Source: Alphaproteobacteria bacterium
Lineage (GTDB): Bacteria; Pseudomonadota; Alphaproteobacteria; Acetobacterales; Acetobacteraceae
Direction of reading: 5' to 3'
NCBI GenBank assembly: GCA_026400815.1
Contig: JAPLOI010000026.1
Location: 51,478 to 115,477 of the forward strand
Length of the DNA: 64,000 bases
The notes under the pieces were generated by a model that ran no database searches, was not told where the DNA came from, and was given only the letters and a program-made list of their open reading frames with translations. The position numbers and the translations under genes were made by a program. Shown piece after piece: positions 7,843 through 15,452 of this stretch. Within the stretch, counting starts at the first letter, position 1, and each line of letters opens with the position of its first letter.

Positions 7843-8847
7843 TCATCGGGGGGTGGCGAGGTACGCCTTGTTCACGCAATTCTCCAGCCGGTTGTCGCGC
7901 AGATAGCGCGCCGCGGTGCGGGACGACAGGAACCGAATGTCGCGCATGCTCTCCGGCGTGTAGAAGGCCGAATGCGGCGTGAGCACCAGGCGGTGCTTGA
8001 TCCACGCCTCGCCATCCTTCCACGCCTTGATCAGGCGGCGCTGCGGATCGGCCGGCTCCTCCGGCAGCACATCCAGCCCGGCGGCCAGCACGGTGCCGTC
8101 CTTCATCGCATCGTGCAGCGCATCCACATCCACCACGCCGCCGCGCGCGGTGTTCACCAGGATCATACCCTTCTTGGCCGCCGCGAACGCGTCCTTGCCG
8201 ACCAGCCCGCGCGTCTCGGTATTCAGCGGCGCATGCACGCTCACGATGTCGCACTGGCCCATCAGCTCGGCCAGGCTATCCGCGCGGCGCACGCCCAGCG
8301 CCAGCTCGTAGCCGTTGGGCACGAACGGGTCGTAGAACACCACGTCCATGTCGAACGCCGCCGCGCGGCGCATGGCCGCGGTGCCGATGCGCCCCGCGCC
8401 CACCACGCCGAAAGTGCACACGCCCAGCCGCTTGCCGAACGGGTTGTGCGCCGGCCGCCAGTTGCCCTTCAGGTCTTCCTGCAACATCTGGTCGTGATAG
8501 GCGATGCTCTTACTCAACGTCATCACCAGCGCCATCGCATGGTCCGCCACCTCGCGGGTGCCGTAATCCGGCGTGTTGGCAACCGCGATGCCCATGCCGC
8601 CGAGCGTGGCCACGTCCACCTCGTCGAACCCCACGGCGGCCTTCACATAGATGCGCGCCTTCGCCAGCTTGCCGATGTTCGCGGCACCGGGATACGGCCC
8701 CACCACCGCATCCGCGCTGGCCCATTCCGCATCCGTCACTTCTTCGATGCTGCGGCGAAAGATCGTCTCGAAGCCGGCGCCCACGGCGTCGCGCGCCACG
8801 TCGTCGAATTCCGGCGGCATCACCGGCCACAGAATGCGCATGGTCAT
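7843..8847 (-). CDS. D-isomer-specific 2-hydroxyacid dehydrogenase
   Basis: The protein has 334 residues from MTMRILWP at 8847, with AGGGAA about ten bases upstream; the frame stays open far beyond this, but the family begins here. The NAD-binding Rossmann motif is VGAGRIGTAAMRRAAAF (GxGxxG), preceded by the cofactor-domain entry helix. ADHAMALVMTL, the catalytic Arg in VNTARGGVVD, the Glu in DVLPEEP and the His in LTPHSAFYTPES are all in place. It should interconvert a 2-keto acid and a D-2-hydroxy acid with NAD(P)H in the cytoplasm. The substrate cannot be read from sequence; phosphoglycerate dehydrogenase is unlikely because the ACT domain is absent. It is followed directly by a protease relic. 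Confidence 0.85.
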   Translation of the reverse strand: MTMRILWPVMPPEFDDVARDAVGAGFETIFRRSIEEVTDAEWASADAVVGPYPGAANIGKLAKARIYVKAAVGFDEVDVATLGGMGIAVANTPDYGTREVADHAMALVMTLSKSIAYHDQMLQEDLKGNWRPAHNPFGKRLGVCTFGVVGAGRIGTAAMRRAAAFDMDVVFYDPFVPNGYELALGVRRADSLAELMGQCDIVSVHAPLNTETRGLVGKDAFAAAKKGMILVNTARGGVVDVDALHDAMKDGTVLAAGLDVLPEEPADPQRRLIKAWKDGEAWIKHRLVLTPHSAFYTPESMRDIRFLSSRTAARYLRDNRLENCVNKAYLATPR

Positions 8848-8949
8848 GTCGTATTGTTCCCTGGAGACGTTTCCGTGACTCCCATCATGGGCGGGTGACG
8901 CGGGCCGGGCAATGTGGTCCGATATCGCTACCCATACGGGAGATACGCG

Positions 8950-9813
8950 ATGCCGAGGCAAAATGGCCTGCTGCGCCGAACCGTAATGACCATGATAGGG
9001 CTGGGACTGGCCCTCGCCCTGCCCGCCACCGCCCAGCCCATCTCGTCCGACCAGATCGCCACGATCCTGGCCAGCCCAGACCGCACGGCGGCGGACCGCA
9101 CCAACGATTTGCGCCGCAAGCCGCAGCAAATGCTGGAGTTCTTCGCCCTGCGCCCGGGCCTGGTCGCCGTCGATCTCAGCGCCGCCGGCGGCTACACCAC
9201 CGAACTCGTCGCCCGCGCCATCGGCCCCACCGGCGCCGTCTATGGCCAAAGCCGCCCGCCGCCGGGTGCCAACGCCCCGCGCCCGGCCGCCCCCGAAGGC
9301 AACAGCAACCCGCAACTGGCCACGCCCACCCCCGCCGCCCCGCCCCGCTTCCGCCCCTCGCCCGAGGCGCTGGCCGAACGCATGGAACGCATGAAGGCCG
9401 CCGGCGTCGCCACCGCCCCCATCACCGCCGTGGTGCGCCCCTTCGAAGACCCGTTCCCCCCCGAACTGGCCGAAGGCCGCGTCGATGTCGTCACACTGAT
9501 CTTCAACTACCACGACCTCGGCCACATGCTGGTGGACCGCGCCGCCATGAACCAGGCCGCCTTCCGTGCGCTCAAGTCCGGCGGCACCTACATCATCGCC
9601 GACCACTCCGGCCGCCCCGGCACCGGTATCAGCGAATCCGGCACCCTGCACCGCATCGAGGAAGCCTTCCTGCGCCAGGAAGTGGAAGCCGCCGGCTTCC
9701 GCTTCGCCGCCGACGGCAACTTCCTGCGCAACCCCGCCGACCCGCGCGACAAGAACACGCCGGATCCGCCGATGCCGAAGGACGAATTCGTGGTGAAGTT
9801 CGTCAAACCGTAA
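8950..9813 (+). CDS. Exported SAM-methyltransferase-like protein (COG4798 type)
   Basis: The start is ATG 8950, with GGGAG eight bases upstream, giving 287 residues. A signal peptide is clear (LLRRTVMTMIGLGLALALPATAQ, cleavage after ATAQ), so the protein should be periplasmic. The mature part has a methyltransferase-like core: FFALRPGLVAVDLSAAGGYT (post-I and SAM loop), VVTLIFNYHDLGHM, and FRALKSGGTYIIADH. A Pro/Ala-rich insert of about 60 residues separates motif I from the rest. Periplasmic members of this predicted methyltransferase family are known from genomes, but their function is not established, and whether they bind SAM outside the cytoplasm is unclear. A composite hairpin repeat follows within ten bases of the stop and may terminate transcription. 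Confidence 0.75.
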   Translation: MPRQNGLLRRTVMTMIGLGLALALPATAQPISSDQIATILASPDRTAADRTNDLRRKPQQMLEFFALRPGLVAVDLSAAGGYTTELVARAIGPTGAVYGQSRPPPGANAPRPAAPEGNSNPQLATPTPAAPPRFRPSPEALAERMERMKAAGVATAPITAVVRPFEDPFPPELAEGRVDVVTLIFNYHDLGHMLVDRAAMNQAAFRALKSGGTYIIADHSGRPGTGISESGTLHRIEEAFLRQEVEAAGFRFAADGNFLRNPADPRDKNTPDPPMPKDEFVVKFVKP

Positions 9814-9821
9814 GGAAGCGC

Positions 9822-9899
9822 GTTCTTTTTTGAAAAAAAGAACCAAAAAACTTTCATACCTTTGCGCCCGTGCTGGCTCGGGCGCAAAGGGATGAAAAA
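9822..9899 (+). repeat. Composite palindromic repeat, copy 1 (left hairpin plus GC stem)
   Basis: The left AT-rich hairpin pairs GTTCTTTTTT with AAAAAAGAAC, followed by CAAAAAACTTT and a GC stem in which 9861-9870 (TTTGCGCCCG) pairs perfectly with 9879-9888. The right AT-rich hairpin found in full copies is missing. The copy lies between the methyltransferase-like gene and the NsrR relic and probably acts as a transcription terminator. It is one of six copies in the window. Confidence 0.8.
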
Positions 9900-10137
9900 C
9901 AGGACTGTTCCTGTCCTGACCATCGAAGCGCCCGGGCGCCACCTGGAACGCGCGCAATCCCTCGTCGAATGCTTCCGCCCCGATGGCGGCGCCTGCTGCC
10001 TGCCCCCCGAGTGCCGCCTGCGCGCCGTGCTCGCCCAGGCCCACGAAGCCTTCCTCGCCAGCCTCGACAGCACCTCGCTGGAGGAATGCCTCCCCGCAGG
10101 AGCCATGCAGTATATGGTGGGTGACGCGCCCATCTGA
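9892..10137 (+). pseudogene. C-terminal relic of an NsrR/Rrf2-family regulator
   Basis: The frame encodes 81 residues ending in MVGDAPI. Residues about 27-70 match the iron-sulfur and dimer region of NsrR: SLVECFRPDGGACCLPPECR followed by LRAVLAQAHEAFLASLD, with the cysteine ligands of the [2Fe-2S]/[4Fe-4S] site in place. The whole N-terminal winged helix (about 80 residues) is absent, and the homology begins just after repeat copy 1. NsrR-type proteins sense nitric oxide; without the DNA-binding domain this one cannot repress. A small functional iron-sulfur protein is a less likely reading, since no ribosome site is visible before the ATG. Confidence 0.55.
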
Positions 10138-10153
10138 CCACCATATATTGTTT
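10105..10153 (+). promoter_or_regulatory. Candidate tandem NrdR boxes upstream of the ribonucleotide reductase gene
   Basis: Two TATAT-centred sites lie 33 bases apart centre to centre. Box 2 (10138-10153, CCACCATATATTGTTT) agrees with the NrdR consensus acaCwAtATaTwGtgt at 13 of 16 positions; box 1 (10105-10120, ATGCAGTATATGGTGG) agrees at 11. NrdR sites normally occur as pairs about three helical turns apart in front of nrd genes, which fits. The region also forms an inverted repeat (ATATGGTGG ... CCACCATAT), so a different dimeric repressor is possible. Confidence 0.5.
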
Positions 10154-10189
10154 CCATCGACTCGCCGTCTGCGGGCGCACAGGAACAGG

Positions 10190-12589
10190 ATGCCCATGGA
10201 CGGATCACTCCACCCCCGCCTCGCCGGCGCTCTCGCCACGCCCGGCACCAGCTTCGGCGAGGCCCCGCTGCCCGCCCGCGCGCTCGATCCCGGCATGGGC
10301 ATCGCCGTCGCCCGCCGCACCGTGTTCCGCGCGGACGACCAGGAGGATTTCGGCCGCGTCGCCGCCCGCGTCGCCGCGGGCAACATGGCCCTGCTGGGCA
10401 ACTCCGCCGACCCCGTGGAGCAGGCCCGCCTGCGCAACGCCATCGCCACCGGCGCGCTCATCACCTCCGGCCGCCACCTCCAGCACGGCGACGCCAGCCA
10501 ACCCGGCCGCAACATGGAGGTGTTCACCAACTGCGCCACCGCGGCCGCCAGCTTCACCCTGTTCTACCTGCTGCTGAACGGCAGCGGCGTCGGCCGCGCC
10601 TACGACGATGCGCTGATGGCCACCGACTGGGCCCACGCCCCCCGCCTGCGCCTGCGCCTCTCTGCCACCCACTCCGATGCCCCCACCACCCGCGCCGCCC
10701 GGCACCGCTTCGGCACCGAGTTCAGCCTCCTCCCCTGGGGCACCACGCCCGAGACCTATACGGACCAGCAGGACGCGGAAGTGGCCGCCTGGCTCGCCCG
10801 CGAGTTCGAGATCGACTCCACGGCCAGCCCCACCGCCCACGTGATCGAAGACAGCCGCGAAGGCTGGGCCAAGGCCATCGAGCTGCTTGAAAGCCGCGCC
10901 TTCGCCGGCGCTACAGACGAAACCCTCCTGCTCGATTTCTCCGCCATCCGCCCCTGCGGCGCCCCAATCGCCGGCATGCAGGGCCGCCCCGCCTCCGGCC
11001 CGCTCTCGCTGATGCGCGGCTTCGCCAATTTGCGCCACCACGTCATTGAACCCGCTCGTGCCGGCACCCTGCCGCGCTGGGAACAGGCCCTGCTGGCCGA
11101 CCACCACCTCTCCGTCGAAGTCCAGGTCGGCGGCGCCCGCCGCGCCGCCCGCATGGCCACCAAATCCTGGCGAGACCCCGGCATCCTGCGCTTCATCCGC
11201 GCCAAGGCCGAAGGCGGGCTATGGACGGCCAACAACTCCGTCATGGTCGATGCCGAATTCTGGGCCGGCGTGAAAGCCGGCCAGGCCGGCAGCACCACGC
11301 CGGACCACCTGCACGCCCTGGCCATCTTCGACGAAGCCACACGCTGCGCCTTCATCAACGGCGAGCCAGGCTTCATCAACGGCGACAAGCTGGACGACCA
11401 CCGCACCGGCCGCGCCCACGCCAAGCCGGTGCACGAGGATGGCCGAGACGTTCGCTCCGCCCGCTACCAGGCCACCCACGCCGTCGCCCTGCTGGCCGAA
11501 ACCGCACGCCGCGCCCAGCACACCGATTTCCCCGCCACCACCAACCCCTGCGGCGAGATCACCCTGCACGTCACCGGCGGCTACTGCGTGATCGCCGATT
11601 TCGCCCCCCTGCTCGCCTGCCCCGTGGCCCTCACCACCCACGCCCCCGGCGCCGCCCCCCAGGACGTCACCGCCCTGTGGGATTCCCGCGTGGAGGATGC
11701 AGTGCGCCTCGGCGTGCGCTTCCTCATGCGCGCCAACACCATGGATGCGCTCTACGGCGAGGAAGTCCGCCGCACCAACCGCATGGGCATCGGCCCCACC
11801 GGCCTGCACGAATGGGCCTGGATGCGCTTCGGCCTCTCCTTCCCCGATCTGCTGGACGAAACCCGCAGCGCCCCGTTCTGGGCCATGCTGACCCACCTCT
11901 CCGATGCCGCAAAGGACGAAGCCGCCACCTACGCCGAACAACTCGGCCTGCCCGCCCCCTTTACCGTCACCACGGTGAAACCCGCCGGCACCACCAGCAA
12001 GCTCTTCGGCCTCACCGAAGGCGCCCACCTCCCCGCCCGCCGGCAATACCTGCGCTGGGTCCAGTTCCGCGGCCGCCGCGAGAACGATGGCTGGACCACC
12101 GACAGCGACCCCCTGCTCGCCCAATACGAAGCCCTCGGCTACCCCGTCCGCCCGCTGCAGAGCTTCCCCGGCATGGCCATCGTCGGCTTCCCCACCCTGC
12201 CCCTCATCCAGCGCCTCGGCATCGCCGACCGCCTCACCACCGCCTCCGATGCCACGCCCGAGGATCAATACCGCTGGCTCTCCCTGCTGGAACGCCACTG
12301 GATCGGCGCCGAACAGGGCAACCAGGTCTCCTACACGCTGAAGCTCTTCACCGACCGCCACAGCCTCGAAGACTTCCGCGCCATGGTCCTCACCCACCAG
12401 CCCCAGATCCGCTGCTGCGCCATCCTGCCCAGCCGCCCCGATCACGAGCTGGGCTACGAATACCTGCCGGAGGAAGAAATCGACGAAGCCAGCTTCGCCA
12501 CCCTCGCCGCCGGCATCAACGACACCGCCCTGCACGAAGCCGTGGACATGGCGCACCTAGCCTGCGCCAGCGGGGTGTGCCCGATATAA
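10190..12589 (+). CDS. nrdJ: Adenosylcobalamin-dependent (class II) ribonucleoside-triphosphate reductase
   Basis: The protein has 799 residues from MPMDGSL (ATG 10190, AGGA just upstream). It resembles the monomeric Lactobacillus-type enzyme, which makes deoxynucleotides for DNA from ribonucleotides using coenzyme B12 and no oxygen. Key residues are present: Cys115 in FTNCATAA (half of the active-site disulfide pair), the thiyl-radical Cys454 and Glu456 in TNPCGEI, and the C-terminal redox pair CASGVC (Cys792, Cys797), which matches the CxxxxC shuttle of RTPR. RCAFINGEPGFIN is another family signature. Candidate NrdR boxes lie 40-85 bases upstream. A composite repeat follows seven bases after the stop. 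Confidence 0.88.
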   Translation: MPMDGSLHPRLAGALATPGTSFGEAPLPARALDPGMGIAVARRTVFRADDQEDFGRVAARVAAGNMALLGNSADPVEQARLRNAIATGALITSGRHLQHGDASQPGRNMEVFTNCATAAASFTLFYLLLNGSGVGRAYDDALMATDWAHAPRLRLRLSATHSDAPTTRAARHRFGTEFSLLPWGTTPETYTDQQDAEVAAWLAREFEIDSTASPTAHVIEDSREGWAKAIELLESRAFAGATDETLLLDFSAIRPCGAPIAGMQGRPASGPLSLMRGFANLRHHVIEPARAGTLPRWEQALLADHHLSVEVQVGGARRAARMATKSWRDPGILRFIRAKAEGGLWTANNSVMVDAEFWAGVKAGQAGSTTPDHLHALAIFDEATRCAFINGEPGFINGDKLDDHRTGRAHAKPVHEDGRDVRSARYQATHAVALLAETARRAQHTDFPATTNPCGEITLHVTGGYCVIADFAPLLACPVALTTHAPGAAPQDVTALWDSRVEDAVRLGVRFLMRANTMDALYGEEVRRTNRMGIGPTGLHEWAWMRFGLSFPDLLDETRSAPFWAMLTHLSDAAKDEAATYAEQLGLPAPFTVTTVKPAGTTSKLFGLTEGAHLPARRQYLRWVQFRGRRENDGWTTDSDPLLAQYEALGYPVRPLQSFPGMAIVGFPTLPLIQRLGIADRLTTASDATPEDQYRWLSLLERHWIGAEQGNQVSYTLKLFTDRHSLEDFRAMVLTHQPQIRCCAILPSRPDHELGYEYLPEEEIDEASFATLAAGINDTALHEAVDMAHLACASGVCPI

Positions 12590-12595
12590 GAAAGC

Positions 12596-12712
12596 GGTTC
12601 TTTTTTGAAAAAAAGAACCGAAAAACTTTTATGACCTTGCGCGCGCCTCTCCATGGAGAAGCGCGCGCAAATTCATAAAGTCTTTTTGCTTCTTTTTCTT
12701 CAGAAAAAGAAG
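12596..12712 (+). repeat. Composite palindromic repeat, copy 2 (complete)
   Basis: All parts are present: left hairpin (GGTTCTTTTTT with AAAAAAGAACC), a base stem formed by AAAAACTTTTATGA and TCATAAAGTCTTTTT, a GC stem in which 12637-12646 (TTGCGCGCGC) pairs with 12661-12670, a tip TCTCCATGGAGA, and the right hairpin around TTCTTCAGAA. It separates the convergent nrdJ and oxidoreductase genes; the latter takes its last codons and stop from the right hairpin. It looks like a bidirectional terminator. Confidence 0.85.
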
Positions 12713-13542
12713 GTCCTTACTTTCTCCAGCACCTTCGCCACCCGCGCCAGCCGCACCCGCCCATCCACCGGGTTATCAAGTCCTCGCAGCAAATCCAGCA
12801 CCGGCGCATTGAGCCACGGCACAGCGGCGCTGCCGGTGTCGCGATGGATCCGCACCGCCCCGGCATGCGGCACCGCGCGCACCGCCTGCCTGGCCCCCAT
12901 TGCCTCGATCTCCACCTCGCCCAGCCCCGGCGCCGGCAGGCTGGGCGGCAGGCAGCGCGCCAGTTCGATCGTCACCACCACGTCGCTGGCGCTGCGCAGC
13001 AGGATCACCGCGCTGTCCCGCTCAGCCCCGAACAGCGCCCCGGCATTCACCCGCACCTGCACGATCTCGTCCGGGATCGCCGCCAGCACGGCCTCCAGCG
13101 CTTCGGGCCCCAACGCCTCGATCACGTCGCCAGGCGTCCCACGCGGCTGGCGGATCGCCAGGTAGAGCGAACGCAACGGCCCGAAGGCGGGGTCCGCCAT
13201 CGCCGCCAGCGCCCGCCGCGTCGCCTCGCCATGCACGATCTCCCCGCCGCACAGCAGAATGCCCGGCGGCAACGCCGCCACCGCGGCGGCATCGCGCGCC
13301 AGATCCGGCCCGCACACCGCGATCTTCCCAGCCGACAGCGCCGCGGACGCCACCTGCGCCGCCTCCACCCCGAAGGCGAGCACCGCCCGCACCGACGGGT
13401 CCGCCACTGCGGCCTGCCAGTCCGCGCCATCCGGCAAATCCGCCACCAGCGAAACCCGCCCCAGCGGCCCCTGGTGCCCGCGCAGCGCCTGGGCGTGCGG
13501 GCCATCGCCCACCAGCGCCACGGGAATCTGCACCGCGTTCAT
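12700..13542 (-). CDS. Gfo/Idh/MocA-like protein, divergent
   Basis: The protein has 280 residues. It begins IPVALVGDGPHAQALRG, a degenerate GxGxxG-like nucleotide loop, and runs like a short oxidoreductase of the Gfo/Idh/MocA group, but the EKP motif that holds the cofactor and catalytic lysine is not visible (VCGPDLARD stands there). It may be a structural partner or a decayed paralogue of the next gene. Its start overlaps that gene's stop (ATGA), so the two are translated together. The C-terminal VRTFFF and the TGA lie inside repeat copy 2, so the original end of the gene may have been replaced by the repeat. Confidence 0.6.
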   Translation of the reverse strand: MNAVQIPVALVGDGPHAQALRGHQGPLGRVSLVADLPDGADWQAAVADPSVRAVLAFGVEAAQVASAALSAGKIAVCGPDLARDAAAVAALPPGILLCGGEIVHGEATRRALAAMADPAFGPLRSLYLAIRQPRGTPGDVIEALGPEALEAVLAAIPDEIVQVRVNAGALFGAERDSAVILLRSASDVVVTIELARCLPPSLPAPGLGEVEIEAMGARQAVRAVPHAGAVRIHRDTGSAAVPWLNAPVLDLLRGLDNPVDGRVRLARVAKVLEKVRTFFF

Positions 13543-14573
13543 GCCACGCCTCCCAGCCGCACCGGCACGCCCTCATGGGCGGAGCGCACCGCCGCGAGCG
13601 CAATCTCCAGCGCCGCCCGCGCCTCCGTCGGCGGCATCACCACCGGCCGGCCCACGCGGATCGCCGCCACCAGCTCCGCCAGTTCGCGCGCATAGGCCGG
13701 CAGGTTGTGCAGCAGCATCTCGTAATGCCCGGGGAAATCCGCCCCGGTGTCACCGAAGCGCGTCAGACCCGTCAGTTCATGATCGCGCGCCCGGATCGCG
13801 CCCTCGGTTCCGTACAGCTCCAGCTGATGGAACGCCGGATACCCCGGCGGCGCACAGTTCAGCACCTCGGCCGAGCCGATCGCGCCGCCCCGGAACTTCA
13901 CCGTCAGGCTGATGAAATCGATCACCCCCACATTGCCCTCGATGGTGGTGTTGATCTCCGCCTGCACGCTTTCGGCCTCCTGCCCGCTGAACCAGCGCAG
14001 CAGGTCCGCCTCATGGATCGCGTTCATCATCGGCGCCCCGCCGCTCACCTGCGGGTTTCCCGTCCAATGCGCCGGCGTCCACCACACCTGCGGAATGGCG
14101 CGGGACCGCCGCTCATTCTCGCGCAGCAGCCGCACCGCCCCGATCTCGCCCCGGTCGATCGCAGCGCGGATCTCCATGTAGCGCCGCGTGAACCGCCGCG
14201 AATGCCCGATCAGCAGGTTCACCCCCGCCGCCCGGCAGGCCGCGATCATCCGGTCCGCTTCCGCCAGGCTGGGCGCGATCGGCTTCTCGCACAGCACATG
14301 CTTGCCCGCCTCGGCCGCGGCCACCACCTGTTCGGCGTGAAGATACTCGGGCGTGGCCACCACCACGGCCTGGATATCCGCCCGGTCCAGCATTTGCCGC
14401 CAATCGGTGGAATGCGCCGCACCCCAGGGCGCCGCCGCCGCCCGCGCCGAGGCCGCGTCGATATCGGCGCACGCACGCAGCACCACCTGGTCCGCCAACG
14501 TCGCCATCGCCGGCAGATGGGCGGAACGCGCGATCCCGCCGCAGCCGATCAATCCAAGCCCCAGCTTCCCCAT
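13539..14573 (-). CDS. Gfo/Idh/MocA family NAD(P)-dependent oxidoreductase
   Basis: The protein has 344 residues. The N-terminal Rossmann fold shows LGLIGCGGIARSAHLPA (GxGGIA), VVVATPEYLH and HVLCEKPIAPS, where the Lys of EKP is the conserved cofactor/catalytic residue. The C-terminal alpha/beta domain contains GGAPMMNAIHEADLLRWFSG, with the conserved His of the GG---D--H-D group. Members oxidise or reduce sugars, inositols and related polyols. ATG 14573 overlaps the stop of the upstream SDR gene (TGATG); a GTG one codon earlier is possible. SDR, this gene and the divergent 280-residue protein form one operon, probably for a cyclic polyol or sugar acid. Confidence 0.85.
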   Translation of the reverse strand: MGKLGLGLIGCGGIARSAHLPAMATLADQVVLRACADIDAASARAAAAPWGAAHSTDWRQMLDRADIQAVVVATPEYLHAEQVVAAAEAGKHVLCEKPIAPSLAEADRMIAACRAAGVNLLIGHSRRFTRRYMEIRAAIDRGEIGAVRLLRENERRSRAIPQVWWTPAHWTGNPQVSGGAPMMNAIHEADLLRWFSGQEAESVQAEINTTIEGNVGVIDFISLTVKFRGGAIGSAEVLNCAPPGYPAFHQLELYGTEGAIRARDHELTGLTRFGDTGADFPGHYEMLLHNLPAYARELAELVAAIRVGRPVVMPPTEARAALEIALAAVRSAHEGVPVRLGGVA

Positions 14574-15367
14574 CACCAGCCCCTACGCCCCGGCGCCGGA
14601 AACGGCTGCTCCAGCCCATCCACCGGCACGTTGCGCCCGTTGATCCAGTGCGACCGTGGCGAGGCCAGGAACACGATCGCGTCCGCCACCTCCTCCCCGG
14701 TGCCCAACCGCCCCATCGGGAACCCATACTTCACGTAGTCGGCGTAGCCCTCGGGCTCCGTCTGCCGGTAGCGGTCCCAGCCATTGCCCTCGATCAGGAT
14801 CGAGCCCGGCGAGACCGTGTTCACGCGGATGCCGTAATTGTTCAGGTCCAGCGCCCAAACTTCCGTATCGAAGATCAGCGCCGCCTTGGCCGCGCCATAC
14901 TGCCCGGAGCTCGAAAGCTGCGGCGTCCAGCCAGAGATGGAGGCAATGTTCACCACCGCCGCCCCCGCCCGCCCGGCCATGTGCGGCGTGGCCAGCCGCA
15001 TCATCCGCACGGTCTGGATCACGTTGATCTCCAGCGCCCGGCGCCACTCGTCGTCGGTGCTGTCCTCGATCCGCCGCCCACCCCCGCCGCCGCCGACATT
15101 GTTGATCAGGATGTCGATGCCGCCATGCACCCGCACCGCCTCAGCCACCAGCGCCTCGGCCTGCGCCGCATCGGTCACGTCCGCCACCACCGTCGTCACG
15201 GAAGCCGCATGCCCCAGCTTCGCCTTCGCCGCCGCCAGATCCTCGGCACTGCGGGCAGAGATCACCAGGTGGCACCCCTCCTCCGCGAAGCACGAAGCCG
15301 TCGCCAGCCCAATGCCCCGGCTGCCCCCCGTGATCAGCGCCACGCGCCCGCCCAGCTTCAGGTCCAT
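14573..15367 (-). CDS. SDR family NAD(P)-dependent oxidoreductase
   Basis: The protein has 264 residues from MDLKLGG at 15367, chosen because GAGGGAG lies seven bases upstream. It is a classical short-chain dehydrogenase: TGGSRGIGLA (cofactor loop), NNVGGGGGG (the NNAG equivalent), the catalytic Ser in NIASISG, and Tyr/Lys in YGAAKAA. HWINGRNVPVDG near the C-terminus is the usual tetramer-interface segment. The Gly-rich run after NNVG is unusual. It is the first gene of a three-gene operon with two Gfo/Idh/MocA-type proteins; sequential oxidations of one polyol or sugar acid are a fair inference. The substrate is unknown. Confidence 0.88.
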   Translation of the reverse strand: MDLKLGGRVALITGGSRGIGLATASCFAEEGCHLVISARSAEDLAAAKAKLGHAASVTTVVADVTDAAQAEALVAEAVRVHGGIDILINNVGGGGGGRRIEDSTDDEWRRALEINVIQTVRMMRLATPHMAGRAGAAVVNIASISGWTPQLSSSGQYGAAKAALIFDTEVWALDLNNYGIRVNTVSPGSILIEGNGWDRYRQTEPEGYADYVKYGFPMGRLGTGEEVADAIVFLASPRSHWINGRNVPVDGLEQPFPAPGRRGW

Positions 15368-15452
15368 CGAAAACTCCCTCGCATGCACCGCAATGGTTCC
15401 AGATCGCCGCCCGCGCCGCTAGCGTCAGGCTGGAACCACGGAGACCCCCGCC

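Noticed and set aside
10138..10189. Cobalamin riboswitch before the B12-dependent nrdJ
   Set aside because: The gap is too short and shows no B12-box-like sequence; the TATAT pair is better explained as repressor sites.
8848..10557. Long minus-strand extension of the hydroxyacid dehydrogenase frame (570 codons upstream of 8847)
   Set aside because: It is antisense to the methyltransferase-like gene and nrdJ, low complexity (Gly, Ala, Arg), and the true N-terminus with a ribosome site is at 8847.
11219..12556. A 445-codon minus-strand frame opposite nrdJ
   Set aside because: Antisense shadow typical of high-GC codon bias; Gly/Ala/Val-rich with no domain, while nrdJ has all catalytic residues.
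12900..14738. A 612-codon plus-strand frame opposite the Gfo/Idh/MocA genes
   Set aside because: Pro/Arg/Ala-rich antisense shadow of genes with clear motifs.
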